Source: JBHPGW01 sp042569785
GTDB taxonomy: Bacteria > Planctomycetota > Phycisphaerae > Sedimentisphaerales > Anaerobacaceae
DNA: 49,381 nucleotides
Reading direction: 5' to 3'
NCBI GenBank assembly: GCA_042569785.1
Contig: JBHPGW010000013.1
Span: 1-49,381, forward strand
Notes under the pieces: model-generated
The model's input: only the letters and a program-made list of their open reading frames with translations
Databases searched by the model: none
Told to the model about the DNA's origin: nothing
Translations under genes and position numbers: made by a program
In this document: positions 1 to 7,881 of the stretch, in pieces
How positions within the stretch are numbered: position 1 is the stretch's first letter
How the letters are laid out: every line of letters begins with the position of its first letter

Positions 1-408
1 ACTTTTTAACCCGAAAGTACTATAAAATTGGCGGTTACTGTCTGTTAACGCCGAATTTGCGGTAAATGTCTCGTAGAGCGTCGAAGTGACAATGTTAAAA
101 TAGATAAAAAAGTCTTGACTATCGTAAGCAAATATGGTCTAATGCAATTAACAGTTTGGGGGATGTAGGGAAAACTCACAGTACTAAGCAGGTGTTCTAT
201 ATAAGTTTTGCTTTTTACAACGTTGCTATAATTACTTGCTTTTTGTGAACCTGGATAAAATGGTAAGCCCATCAAATTGACTATTTATCCAAGAGGGGCG
301 GAAGAGAGTTCGTAAGAAGAGGATGTTCGAGAGACAAGGTGTGAAATTTGCGCGCACGGTCAGTGTTGCGGAGACGGATGGTTATAAGGAGATGTTTTTC
401 GAAGGTGC
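1..408. other. AT-rich region without a convincing gene
   Basis: I see no convincing coding sequence in this stretch. The only open frame of note (minus strand, 45-275) has no Shine-Dalgarno site, resembles no family I recognise and has unremarkable composition. The region holds one good promoter (115-143) and a roughly 260-base leader running to the first small exported protein. I recognise no riboswitch in that leader. Confidence 0.6.
115..143 (+). promoter_or_regulatory. Candidate sigma70 promoter
   Basis: TTGACT at 115-120 and TCTAAT at 138-143 are separated by 17 bases, each matching consensus at 5 of 6 positions. It points at the exported-protein genes starting at 415. The predicted leader is long, about 260 bases. 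Confidence 0.5.
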
Positions 409-414
409 TTGAAA

Positions 415-591
415 ATGAAATTGAAAAAAAGAAAATCAATATCAGGCGTTTTTATTGGTTTTGCAATCATTATAGCAATAGCCAACTCTGCATCTGCGGC
501 ATTGGTTCCAGTAACCGGTGAGGTCTTTTTTGATTCACTGATCGGCGGTTCAATGATTGTCGTAAACGTTCAAAGGCTTGAGGGAAGCTGA
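415..591 (+). CDS. Small exported protein, unknown function
   Basis: This encodes 58 residues. The first 27 or so form a textbook Sec signal peptide: a Lys/Arg-rich start, a hydrophobic core (GFAIIIAIA) and a likely cleavage site after SASA. Only about 30 mature residues remain, with no cysteine and no recognisable domain. I chose ATG 415 over TTG 409 because GAAGG at 401-405 lies nine bases upstream of it. The next two genes are PEP-CTERM proteins, so this may be a degraded relative that lost its sorting tail, or a genuine small secreted peptide. The sequence does not show which. Confidence 0.55.
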   Translation: MKLKKRKSISGVFIGFAIIIAIANSASAALVPVTGEVFFDSLIGGSMIVVNVQRLEGS

Positions 592-650
592 AAAGATTGT
601 TTTGTATAGTTAGGAAACACGTATTGTTAAATCAGGAAGGAAGTCGGGCA

Positions 651-1334
651 ATGGTGATGAGAAAAATTATTTTGTTTACATTAATAGTTTACGGGATGGT
701 ATTTATTCAAAGTGCTCAGGCGGCGTTGCTGGACCCGCCGGACTTGCCGGATGGTTCTATCTATTCCGGTGAGTCGTATCGTCAGATAGAGACCAATGGT
801 GGTTATCTGGCTGTCCGTGTCGACTTTGCGGTTTACGATACCGAAGCAAATCCCGATGCATGGGGTGGTGAAAACGGGTTCGATAATCCTGGCGGCGGGC
901 AGTACATATACGCCTATCGGATAGTTAATTATGAAGATTACAGCACTGAAGCTCTGGGTTCTTTCGGCCTGCTCAACGAAAACGGACAGGATGTTAACGA
1001 AGCTGATGCGGCTATAATGGGTACTGGCTGGGAGAACGATATGACTGAGGAAGATATCTCACCGGAATCAACACCGACAGCGTCATCGTGGTCTTTCAAC
1101 GGATTTTTCTTTCCCAATGAGCGTTCGTCTCTGCTGGTGATCAGCAGCAATCACTCGTGGACCAAAGGTGATTATTCATTGGGAGCATATCAAGATCCGG
1201 ACTTTCCTGTTGCTGAAGAGATTGCTGGTGGCGGAGACGTACTGCTAAACCCTGAGCCCGCAACGATAATGCTGCTTGGCGTTGGAGGCGTAACGATTAT
1301 TGCGAAATTCAGGCGTAAGAAATCGCCTTGTTGA
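651..1334 (+). CDS. PEP-CTERM exported protein
   Basis: This encodes 227 residues. It starts at ATG 651, ten bases after AGGAAGG (634-640). Residues 1-24 are a Sec signal peptide ending in SAQA. The mature region is acidic and rich in Gly, Asn and Asp, and I recognise no enzymatic motif in it. The C-terminus carries a complete PEP-CTERM signal: NPEPAT, a hydrophobic span (IMLLGVGGVTIIA) and a basic tail (KFRRKK). In organisms with exosortase this signal is recognised and processed at the cell surface; no exosortase lies in the window. Expected location is the envelope or extracellular matrix. It overlaps the longest possible frame of the next gene but not its likely start. Confidence 0.8.
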   Translation: MVMRKIILFTLIVYGMVFIQSAQAALLDPPDLPDGSIYSGESYRQIETNGGYLAVRVDFAVYDTEANPDAWGGENGFDNPGGGQYIYAYRIVNYEDYSTEALGSFGLLNENGQDVNEADAAIMGTGWENDMTEEDISPESTPTASSWSFNGFFFPNERSSLLVISSNHSWTKGDYSLGAYQDPDFPVAEEIAGGGDVLLNPEPATIMLLGVGGVTIIAKFRRKKSPC

Positions 1335-1363
1335 AACAATGCGTATTTGTATCGGGGGAAATG

Positions 1364-1975
1364 ATGGGTATAGATAAAATGATTAAATGGCAGAGTCTGA
1401 TATTAGCAGCAGTTATAATTGCTGCTGTGGCGGGGCGGAGTTTCGGTGAACTTTCTGAGACCGCACTTATGCTTTCCCAGACGCCTTCTAACGGCGGTAC
1501 GATAACTCCCGGTGCCGGTGTTCACAAGTTCGGGACAAATACGGAGGTTATTTTAACCGCAATCCCCCAGCCCGGCTATCAGTTTGTTTATTGGCTTGGT
1601 GATGTCAGTGACCCTGCTTCGAGTACAACTGTGGCCTATACGGATTCACCTAAAATTATTATCGCGGTTTTTGAGAAAGTTGGATACGCGTTTTTAGCAC
1701 CGGGTGACTTTTCCTCTACGTCGTCGCGTGCAGGATTGACCGCACATGCAGGTGATCATGGTCGTCCGGCCGGGGCTGGCAGAATAAGGTATCGAGACTG
1801 GGATTGGCCTGGTCCAATCGAGCCGGAAGAGCCCGATGATTTCCCAGTTCCTGAAGAATATGAAGAAGAAGATGATTTTCCAGTTCCGAATCCAGAGCCA
1901 GCGACAGGAGTGTTATTACTGTTTGGCAGTATGGCGATAGTTGCTAAACGCAAACCGGGCAATAAAGTAGTATAG
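1364..1975 (+). CDS. PEP-CTERM protein with InlB B-repeat-like domain
   Basis: This encodes about 203 residues. GGGGGA at 1354-1359 favours ATG 1364, with ATG 1361 as an alternative. An N-terminal signal peptide is followed by a segment resembling the divergent InlB B-repeat family (roughly residues 45-100): NGGTITPG, a TAIPQPGYQFVYW block and a closing IIAVFE strand. Next comes a low-complexity acidic-proline region with two DDFPVP units, then a PEP-CTERM tail starting NPEPAT and ending in a basic stretch. It is a surface protein of unknown role, adjacent to another PEP-CTERM gene and probably cotranscribed with it. The acidic repeats could bind cations, which is only a guess. Confidence 0.75.
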   Translation: MGIDKMIKWQSLILAAVIIAAVAGRSFGELSETALMLSQTPSNGGTITPGAGVHKFGTNTEVILTAIPQPGYQFVYWLGDVSDPASSTTVAYTDSPKIIIAVFEKVGYAFLAPGDFSSTSSRAGLTAHAGDHGRPAGAGRIRYRDWDWPGPIEPEEPDDFPVPEEYEEEDDFPVPNPEPATGVLLLFGSMAIVAKRKPGNKVV

Positions 1976-2017
1976 TTTAAATTGCCTATAGAAGCGAAGA
2001 AGAGGTAATCGCCCACA

Positions 2018-2045
2018 GCTACCATAAAAAGATTGTTATGGTAGC
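2018..2045. repeat. Perfect 10-bp hairpin without a T tract
   Basis: GCTACCATAA (2018-2027) pairs perfectly with TTATGGTAGC (2036-2045) across an 8-base loop. It sits nine bases before the terminator at 2054. No T run follows, so it is not a terminator by itself. It may protect the 3' end of the exported-protein transcript. Confidence 0.5.
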
Positions 2046-2053
2046 GGTGAACT

Positions 2054-2088
2054 AAAGCCAGGAGCTTGCCCAGTCTCCTGGCTTTTTT
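2054..2088 (+). terminator. Rho-independent terminator
   Basis: AAAGCCAGGAG (2054-2064) pairs with CTCCTGGCTTT (2075-2085), and the T run reaches 2088. It closes the exported-protein cluster and overlaps the stop codon of convergent bioC. Read on the minus strand the T run is short (TTTAG), so it could end bioC transcription only weakly. Confidence 0.85.
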
Positions 2089-2863
2089 ACATTTCTGACG
2101 TATCTTCTGCCCGACAGTAGAATATCTGGTATGTGGCGGTGATAGATTTAAACTTTGTTTTATAAACCTGCTGGAGTTTTTTTAATTGCGGCCTTGTAAT
2201 GCGATTTCCGTTGAAGCCGCTGCCTCTGGTTCCTGTATATTTTATCGTATTGAGCAGTTCCCACAAAGATGGGTATGTTTTTTTATAAATCTGCTCGGTT
2301 ATAGAGACCTTGCCGAATTGTTTTTCCAATATTTCTTTCAGGTTATCTTTGCCAACAAAAGCGGCTGAGCTTATCTGAGCTGAGCTGTGATCGAAATACT
2401 CTAAGACCTGTCTCAATTCGCAGTAAGTCGATGGCCCGAACATCGAAAATAAAATGGCCCCGTTGCTGGTTAGCAGGTCTTTATATTTGGCCAGTGTCGT
2501 ATCAAGACATCCGAGCCACTGGAAGCAGGCGTTAGAGGTGATAAGCTCGAAACTGTCTTCGAGCAGGGCGGTTTCGGCGTCTGCAATTACGAAATCGATG
2601 TTGCCTTTTTGAAGTTTTTGCCGGGCGACTTCGATCATCCGCGTGGATATGTCCATGGCTGTTATCGAAGCAAAGGGGAATTTGTTTTGCAGTAAAGACG
2701 TGTAATTACCCGTCCCGCAGCCGATATCCAGAATACTGTTGTATCGCTGAGCTGTTAGTTGCCTGATCAATTTGTTCGCGGAAAGGTTCTGTATTTGAGC
2801 GTAACTGTCGTAGTACTCGGCAAATCGTGAAAAGTTCTTTTTTATGGTATCGGTATCAGTCAT
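2087..2863 (-). CDS. bioC: Malonyl-ACP O-methyltransferase BioC
   Basis: This is a SAM-dependent methyltransferase of 258 residues, close to the usual length of about 250. Motif I is DIGCGTG (residues 46-52), followed by an acidic ribose-binding Asp in AMDIS and the FQWL motif typical of BioC. BioC methylates malonyl-ACP so that fatty-acid synthase can extend it to pimeloyl-ACP methyl ester, the first committed step of biotin-precursor synthesis. I chose the ATG at 2863, which overlaps the upstream esterase gene by 8 bases and matches the family start; a longer frame back to 2917 would overlap far more. It is the last gene of the bioB-bioF-esterase-bioC operon. Confidence 0.9.
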   Translation of the reverse strand: MTDTDTIKKNFSRFAEYYDSYAQIQNLSANKLIRQLTAQRYNSILDIGCGTGNYTSLLQNKFPFASITAMDISTRMIEVARQKLQKGNIDFVIADAETALLEDSFELITSNACFQWLGCLDTTLAKYKDLLTSNGAILFSMFGPSTYCELRQVLEYFDHSSAQISSAAFVGKDNLKEILEKQFGKVSITEQIYKKTYPSLWELLNTIKYTGTRGSGFNGNRITRPQLKKLQQVYKTKFKSITATYQIFYCRAEDTSEM

Positions 2864-3536
2864 ATAGCAGGCTCGCAAAATCTTCTCGCAGAAAAGGGAG
2901 ATGTCCGGTTTGCTCAAAACTGATAAAACGGCAGCCTGGCAAAGAGTTCGCTATCTCGATCGCTTCTTCAACAGGAGCTATTGCGTCGGTTTCTCCGTGG
3001 AGGATCGTTATTTGTTTTAAATTCATTAGTTGTTTCGGCTCAATAGACATCTTGTTCATCCAGTCAAGGTTCTCGGCAAGTAGCTTGGGGGAGAATTGGT
3101 TCATGTAGTCCTTCAGAAATACATCTCTAAACCATTCGTAATGTTCCTTCTCAGATTTGCAGAAACACTGCTTGTAAAATCTCGAGAGGTATAGATGAGC
3201 ATTTTTGCTGAGATAGTTTTTTATTTTTTCCAGTCCCTCTTTTTCATATTTCTTTTTAACGCCGGAGAGGATGACTTCGTTGACAATGTCAGGATTTTTG
3301 GACGCGAAATTACAAGCGGCAAAAGCGCCTTGTGACCATCCGAAAAGCGAGAGGTTTTGAATGTTACGTGCAATGATCGTTTCTTGCAGTTGCCCTTCGA
3401 AGTTCCCTATCGATTGGCCGTTATAGAAAAGATAATTGTATGGCAGGTCGAGGCCGGCAAATATCCGACAATCAAAGGCCCAGCCTGGGATGAAGACCAG
3501 GGTCTGTTCTTGCTCTCTCTCTACGTATTCAAACAT
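2856..3536 (-). CDS. Alpha/beta hydrolase, likely pimeloyl-ACP methyl ester esterase
   Basis: This encodes 226 residues with an alpha/beta-hydrolase fold. The nucleophile elbow is GWSQGA (Ser68), the acid is Asp184 in HGETDAIAP and the base is His212 in QTGHLPF. BioC gates entry into the pathway by methylation, and a demethylating esterase (BioH, BioG and analogues) must release pimeloyl-ACP. The position between bioF and bioC, overlapping each by 8 bases, strongly suggests this is that esterase. Sequence similarity to E. coli BioH looks limited, so I give no symbol. The substrate assignment rests on context. Confidence 0.8.
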   Translation of the reverse strand: MFEYVEREQEQTLVFIPGWAFDCRIFAGLDLPYNYLFYNGQSIGNFEGQLQETIIARNIQNLSLFGWSQGAFAACNFASKNPDIVNEVILSGVKKKYEKEGLEKIKNYLSKNAHLYLSRFYKQCFCKSEKEHYEWFRDVFLKDYMNQFSPKLLAENLDWMNKMSIEPKQLMNLKQITILHGETDAIAPVEEAIEIANSLPGCRFISFEQTGHLPFLREDFASLLYD

Positions 3537-4680
3537 AGTATTTTTCCAACTCCTGCGTTAAGTTTTGCAGGATTTTTTTATTGTGATGGTAAGTCAAAGA
3601 AAATCTTATGCGAGATTGTCCGGCTGGTATGGTAGGCGGTCTAATTGCTAAGGCTCGGAAACCTTTTTGGGCCAGGTGCTTGCTCATTGCGAGTGCTTTT
3701 TCTGTGTCGTTTACTATCAAAGGTACTATCTGCGAAGAGCCAGTGACATGAAAACCTTTTGCTTTTAGTTGGGTTCTAAAGTAGTCGGCGTTTTCTATAA
3801 GTGTTTTTCGGCGGTTTGGTTCTGTTTTAAGCAGTTCCAAGGCTGCTAAGTTTGCGGCGATAATACAGGCGGGTAGGGAGGTGGAGTATATGAAGCTTCT
3901 GCAGGTGTTTATTAGGTATTCGATGATTATAGATGAACTGGCCAGGTACCCGCCAAAACCGCCGAGACCTTTACTGAAGGTGCCCATTATCAGGTCGATG
4001 CTGTCGGTTAAGCCGGTCTGCTCGATTAGGCCGCTGCCATTTTTCCCAAAAATACCGGTTGCGTGCGCTTCGTCTATCATTATTTTACAGTTGTATTTGT
4101 TTTTTAGTTCGACCAATTCTTTGAGAGGGGCCTTGTCACCGTCCATGGAGAAAAGGCTCTCTGTAACGATCAGGCGATTGGTAAATTTGTTATCGGTTTT
4201 TTTCAATAGCGTTTCGAGATGGTTGCTGTCGTTGTGGTGGAATCTATAGCAACGGGCGCCGGAAAGCGCTATGCCGTCGAGGATGCTGGCGTGGCTTAGC
4301 TTGTCGGCTAAGATCGCGTCGGCTTTGCCATATAGGCCGCTTATTATTCCGATGTTTGCCTGGTAGCCGCTATTGAAGACTAAGGCGCTTTGTTTGCCTT
4401 TTAGTTGCGCCGTTTTTTCTTCCAATTCATGATGGATATTTAAGTCTCCACTTAACAATCTTGAAGCGCATGAGCCTACGGGGTATAGGTTAGTTGCTTT
4501 TTTTACGGCCTCTTTGAGTTTGGGGTGGTTCGACAGGCCGAGATAATCGTTTGAAGAGAAATCGTAATACTCCTTGCCGGCCAGATGTATGCGTCCATTT
4601 TGGCGCGACTGGGCAGGGGTTAGAACCCTCAGAAGTGCGTCTTTTTTTCTCTGCTCTAAGATTTGTTCTATCGTTTCCAT
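3529..4680 (-). CDS. bioF: 8-amino-7-oxononanoate synthase BioF
   Basis: This encodes 383 residues, full length for BioF. It is a PLP-dependent alpha-oxoamine synthase that condenses pimeloyl-ACP with L-alanine to give 8-amino-7-oxononanoate. Visible landmarks are the SSNDYLGL block (residues 42-49), DEAHATG (Asp203 and His206 contacting PLP) and the Schiff-base Lys237 in TFSKGLGG. The start overlaps the end of bioB by 13 bases, so translation is probably coupled. bioA and bioD, which act after BioF, are not in the window and must lie elsewhere or be replaced. Confidence 0.95.
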   Translation of the reverse strand: METIEQILEQRKKDALLRVLTPAQSRQNGRIHLAGKEYYDFSSNDYLGLSNHPKLKEAVKKATNLYPVGSCASRLLSGDLNIHHELEEKTAQLKGKQSALVFNSGYQANIGIISGLYGKADAILADKLSHASILDGIALSGARCYRFHHNDSNHLETLLKKTDNKFTNRLIVTESLFSMDGDKAPLKELVELKNKYNCKIMIDEAHATGIFGKNGSGLIEQTGLTDSIDLIMGTFSKGLGGFGGYLASSSIIIEYLINTCRSFIYSTSLPACIIAANLAALELLKTEPNRRKTLIENADYFRTQLKAKGFHVTGSSQIVPLIVNDTEKALAMSKHLAQKGFRALAIRPPTIPAGQSRIRFSLTYHHNKKILQNLTQELEKYYV

Positions 4681-5594
4681 TGCTCTTTAATATTATCTAT
4701 GAGTTTGTAGTCGGATTTTAGTTCGTTGCCTTTTACTGTCAGGTATCCCCCTATGATCATTCCGTTTGCTCCTGCGAGGAAGGCTTTTAATTGTGTCTCT
4801 TTTAGTACAGATTCTCTTCCTGCTGCGATCTTGATGGTTTTGTCTTTTAGTATGATGCGGAAGATAGCGAGTGTTTTAATTACGTCTTCTGGTGATATTG
4901 GTTTGTCGACTTTAATGGCGGTTCCCTCTATCGGTACGAGAATATTAATAGGTACCGAGTCGACGTTGAGCTCTTTTAGTGTTATTGCCATATCGATCCT
5001 GTCGAGCCAGGTTTCTCCCATGCCGATAATTCCGCCTGAACAGAGTTCGAGTCCGAACTGTTTTGCCGCTTTTATTGTTGTTATCCGATCGTCGAAGCTG
5101 TGTGTCGAGACTATTTGAGGATAGAAGCGTCTGGAGGTTTCGATGTTATGGTGATATCGCGCCAGGCCTGCCTGTGCGAGAAGTTTTAGCTGCTGTGGTT
5201 CCAGGGCGCCGAGTGAACCGCAAACGATCAGAGATGTATGTTTTTTAATTTGTGTAATGGCCTTTGCGATGGTTTTTACGTCTTTGTCGGTTAGTTTATT
5301 TCCGCTGGTGACGATACCGAACCTTTTTGCGCCTATATTTTGGGCTTGTATTGCGGCTTTTACTATTTCTTTAGCGTCTTTTAGTGGGTACACAGGTACG
5401 TTACAGCCATGTTTTGCTGATTGTGCGCAGAATTTACAGTCTTCTCCGCAGAGTCCGGATTTTGCGTTTATGATACTGCAAAGCTCGAGTTTATCGCCTA
5501 TATGGCGGTTTCTGGTGTGGTTTGCCATAGAAATAAGCTGCTCTAACGGCATTTTCAGCAGTGTTTCGGCGTTGTATTCGGTGCTAGTATCCAT
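4668..5594 (-). CDS. bioB: Biotin synthase BioB, atypical auxiliary-cluster site
   Basis: This is a radical SAM enzyme of 308 residues that inserts sulfur into dethiobiotin. The SAM-cluster motif is CGEDCKFC (Cys49, Cys53, Cys56). The auxiliary-cluster ligands known from E. coli are only half conserved. Cys128 and Cys188 correspond to Cys125 (IVCGSLG) and Cys185 (LCSGG). The Cys97 position holds Gly93 (RFGIVTSG) and the Arg260 position holds Lys255 (IKIAAGRE). I chose ATG 5594 because the alternative ATG at 5606 is part of a perfect -10 box. First gene of the biotin operon. The enzyme is intact, but its sulfur-donor cluster is probably not the classical [2Fe-2S]. Confidence 0.92.
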   Translation of the reverse strand: MDTSTEYNAETLLKMPLEQLISMANHTRNRHIGDKLELCSIINAKSGLCGEDCKFCAQSAKHGCNVPVYPLKDAKEIVKAAIQAQNIGAKRFGIVTSGNKLTDKDVKTIAKAITQIKKHTSLIVCGSLGALEPQQLKLLAQAGLARYHHNIETSRRFYPQIVSTHSFDDRITTIKAAKQFGLELCSGGIIGMGETWLDRIDMAITLKELNVDSVPINILVPIEGTAIKVDKPISPEDVIKTLAIFRIILKDKTIKIAAGRESVLKETQLKAFLAGANGMIIGGYLTVKGNELKSDYKLIDNIKEQWKR

Positions 5595-5604
5595 ATCGCG
5601 AGGC

Positions 5605-5633
5605 ATTATAGCAGGATATGCGGGGGATTTCCA
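5605..5633 (-). promoter_or_regulatory. bioB promoter, probably leaderless
   Basis: Minus-strand TGGAAA (5633-5628) and a perfect TATAAT (5610-5605) are 17 bases apart. Transcription should begin around 5598-5596, two to four bases before the ATG at 5594. No Shine-Dalgarno sequence precedes that ATG, which fits a leaderless mRNA. I see no clear BirA operator. Confidence 0.6.
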
Positions 5634-5671
5634 CAGAAACGAAAAAATCGGCGTTATGTTCCAAAAAGTAT

Positions 5672-5699
5672 TTGACAGGGATTCAGAATTTGTTAAAAT
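5672..5699 (+). promoter_or_regulatory. rplM-rpsI promoter
   Basis: TTGACA (5672-5677) matches consensus exactly. TAAAAT (5694-5699) follows after 16 bases. The predicted start lies about 25 bases before rplM. The promoter is divergent from the bioB promoter, about 40 bases away. Confidence 0.75.
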
Positions 5700-5731
5700 A
5701 ACGGTTTTTCTTAGTAGAGTGGGATATTTCT

Positions 5732-6163
5732 ATGAAGAGTTTTATGGCAAAAAAGGAACAGGTTGAGCATGATTGGGTTTTGGTGGACGCTGCGGACGCG
5801 GTTCTTGGTAGAATGGCAGCGAAGATAGCGCCCATTCTTATGGGTAAGACTAAGCCTATTTATACCCCTCATGTTGATACAGGTGACTATGTTGTGGTGA
5901 TAAACGCTGAAAAGGTGAAAGTCACAGGCAAAAAAGCGGAGTTCAAAGAGTATGACCACTATACGCATTTTCCCGGCGGTCATAAATACGTTAGTTTCGC
6001 TGATATGATGGACAAAAGGCCTGAAAGAGTTATCGAGCTTGCGGTTAAGAGAATGTTGCCTAAGAATAAGCTCGGGACGGCAATGCTCAAGAAGCTGAAA
6101 GTCTATCGCGGCCCAGAGCATGAGCACCAGGCACAGAAACCGGAAAAAATAGAATTGTTTTAA
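5732..6163 (+). CDS. rplM: 50S ribosomal protein L13
   Basis: This encodes 143 residues, the usual L13 length. Landmarks include VLVDAADAVLGRMA near the N-terminus, the HVDTGDYVVV block and the KRMLPKNKLG segment before the conserved KVYRGPEHEHQAQKP tail. L13 is an early-assembly protein of the large subunit. The pairing with rpsI is conserved across bacteria. ATG 5732 is used here; an internal ATG at 5744 (giving MAKKEQ) is an alternative, and upstream Shine-Dalgarno signals are weak for both. Expression should come from the TTGACA promoter at 5672. Confidence 0.97.
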   Translation: MKSFMAKKEQVEHDWVLVDAADAVLGRMAAKIAPILMGKTKPIYTPHVDTGDYVVVINAEKVKVTGKKAEFKEYDHYTHFPGGHKYVSFADMMDKRPERVIELAVKRMLPKNKLGTAMLKKLKVYRGPEHEHQAQKPEKIELF

Positions 6164-6176
6164 AAAACCGTGACTT

Positions 6177-6246
6177 GTCGCTCGTCGCCCGTCGCTCAAG
6201 ACGCGGGGCACGAGACACGAATATATATACAAGATACAAGATACGA
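6177..6246. repeat. Heptad repeat, rplM-rpsI spacer (10 units)
   Basis: Ten consecutive 7-base units fill the spacer in perfect register, from GTCGCTC/GTCGCCC at the rplM side through GAATATA to GATACAA/GATACGA at the rpsI side. The last unit ends just before the rpsI Shine-Dalgarno GAGGAA. Unit sequence drifts along the array while the period of seven stays exact. Confidence 0.85.
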
Positions 6247-6256
6247 GGAAAAAATT

Positions 6257-6760
6257 ATGGCAGAAGAAAAAGCTGAAATTAGCCTGGATATCGGCTCGGA
6301 GGCCCCTGTGTCAGATGCGCCAGCGGCGCCAGCGGTTTCTACGGTTCCAGAGAGAAAAAGAAAGGCCGACAAAGGTGGATTCCACTGGGGTACCGGCAGA
6401 AGGAAAAGCTCTGTCGCCAGAGTCAGGATCAAACCAGGCGATGGTAAGATGATCGTTAACAAGAAGGAGCTGAGCGACTATTTTCCAAGAAAGCAGGATC
6501 AGAATTCGGTTGTTTCGCCTTTAAAAGCAGTTGAAGCTGAAAAGGTGTTTGACATCTTTATTAATGTCAAGGGCGGCGGTTCGACAGGCCAATCAGGTGC
6601 ATCCAAGCTCGGTATTGCCAGGGCTTTGAGAAATTATGACGAGAATTATATCCAGGCCCTGCGTGACGGCGGATTTCTTACCCGTGACGGCAGAATGGTC
6701 GAAAGAAAGAAGCCCGGACAAAAGGGGGCAAGAAAGAGGTTCCAGTTCTCGAAACGTTAA
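6257..6760 (+). CDS. rpsI: 30S ribosomal protein S9
   Basis: This encodes 167 residues. The start is ATG 6257, seven bases after GAGGAA. The S9 core runs from about residue 45 (WGTGRRKSSVARV) to the invariant tail ending QFSKR, whose terminal Lys-Arg reaches the P-site tRNA. The first 40 or so residues are an acidic, Ala/Pro-rich extension absent from the 130-residue E. coli protein. The motifs GGGSTGQSGA and RDGRMVERKKPGQKGARK are intact. Second gene of the rplM-rpsI operon, followed by a terminator. Confidence 0.97.
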   Translation: MAEEKAEISLDIGSEAPVSDAPAAPAVSTVPERKRKADKGGFHWGTGRRKSSVARVRIKPGDGKMIVNKKELSDYFPRKQDQNSVVSPLKAVEAEKVFDIFINVKGGGSTGQSGASKLGIARALRNYDENYIQALRDGGFLTRDGRMVERKKPGQKGARKRFQFSKR

Positions 6761-6790
6761 TTTGCAAAATTTGTTTTCAAAGATTACAAT

Positions 6791-6822
6791 GGCCGCCGAG
6801 AAGAATCTTGGCGGCTTTTTTT
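6791..6822 (+). terminator. Terminator after rpsI
   Basis: GCCGCC (6792-6797) pairs with GGCGGC (6810-6815) and seven T residues follow. The argC Shine-Dalgarno site AAGGAG starts right after the T run, so read-through would deliver argC with its ribosome site free. Confidence 0.85.
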
Positions 6823-6838
6823 ATAAGGAGAAAAAGCT

Positions 6839-7849
6839 ATGGTACGTGTTGCGATAATTGGGGCAAGTGGGTATACCGGTGCTGAATCGATAGAGATATT
6901 GCTGTGTCACGACAAGGCGGAGCTGACATATCTGACGGCTCTGCCCGAAGAGTGCGGGGCGGTAGCTGAGATCTTTGGGCAGTTCAAGGGGCGTTGCGAT
7001 TCTGTAGTAGAGCCTTTGGATATGGATAAGCTCTCCAGTATGGCTGACGTGGCTTTGTGCTGTTTGCCTCACAAAGTTTCGATGGGTTTTGTCCCGAAAT
7101 TATTAGAGGCAGGCTTGAAGGTTATCGACTTCAGTGCCGACTACAGGATCAAGGATGTTGCGGTTTACGAAAAGTATTACGAGGTAGAGCATACCGATAC
7201 AGCCAACTTAGAAAGGTCAGCCTACGGTCTGCCGGAACTATTCCGTGAGCAGATCAAAGGAGCAAGCCTTATAGCCAATCCGGGTTGCTTCCCAACTGGT
7301 GCAATACTTGCGATAGCTCCATTATTAAAAGAAGGACTGATCGAGACAGATTCGATAATCGATAATGCTGTAACAGGGGCCAGCGGCGCAGGCAAAAACC
7401 CTTCGAGCGTTTTTCATTTTCCGAATATGAACGAAAACATTTTTGCCTATGGTATCGGCGTTCACCGTCACATGCCGGAGATGGAACAGATCGCCAGCGA
7501 GGTCGCGGGCAGTGAAGTTAATTTACTGTTCCAGCCGCACGTTGCCGCATTTGACCGAGGAATTCTTTCGAGTCTTTATTGTAAGCCAACCGGCAAAGTT
7601 ACGAGCGAACAGTTGGCAACGCTTTATAAGGATTTTTATAGTGCTGAGCCTTTTGTACAGGTATGCAAAGGTTCGCCGGCTCTTAAGAATGTGGCAGGCA
7701 CGAATTATTGCCATGTTTTCCCAACGGTTGCCAGGGAAATGATAGTATGTTTTTCCGCGATCGATAACCTTGTCAAGGGCGCTTCGGGACAGGCGATACA
7801 GAACATGAATATCATTTTCGGCCTTGAAGAAACCCTCGGCCTGAAATAG
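6839..7849 (+). CDS. argC: N-acetyl-gamma-glutamyl-phosphate reductase
   Basis: This encodes 336 residues, normal for ArgC. It reduces N-acetylglutamyl phosphate to the semialdehyde with NADPH in arginine synthesis. The nucleotide-binding GASGYTGAE is at residues 8-16. The catalytic cysteine is Cys150 in ANPGCFPT. The GVHRHMPE segment contributes active-site His residues. A good Shine-Dalgarno site (AAGGAG) precedes the ATG. argJ, encoding the linked acetyltransferase, is 1.8 kb downstream, separated by a DUF3800 gene, a minus-strand RNA candidate and a C-N hydrolase. Confidence 0.97.
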   Translation: MVRVAIIGASGYTGAESIEILLCHDKAELTYLTALPEECGAVAEIFGQFKGRCDSVVEPLDMDKLSSMADVALCCLPHKVSMGFVPKLLEAGLKVIDFSADYRIKDVAVYEKYYEVEHTDTANLERSAYGLPELFREQIKGASLIANPGCFPTGAILAIAPLLKEGLIETDSIIDNAVTGASGAGKNPSSVFHFPNMNENIFAYGIGVHRHMPEMEQIASEVAGSEVNLLFQPHVAAFDRGILSSLYCKPTGKVTSEQLATLYKDFYSAEPFVQVCKGSPALKNVAGTNYCHVFPTVAREMIVCFSAIDNLVKGASGQAIQNMNIIFGLEETLGLK

Positions 7850-7881
7850 ATAACAAGAAACTTTGCAGAAGAGTATGAGCA

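Noticed and set aside
45..275. Minus-strand open frame of 76 codons
   Set aside because: No ribosome site, no recognisable family, and a good plus-strand promoter runs across it.
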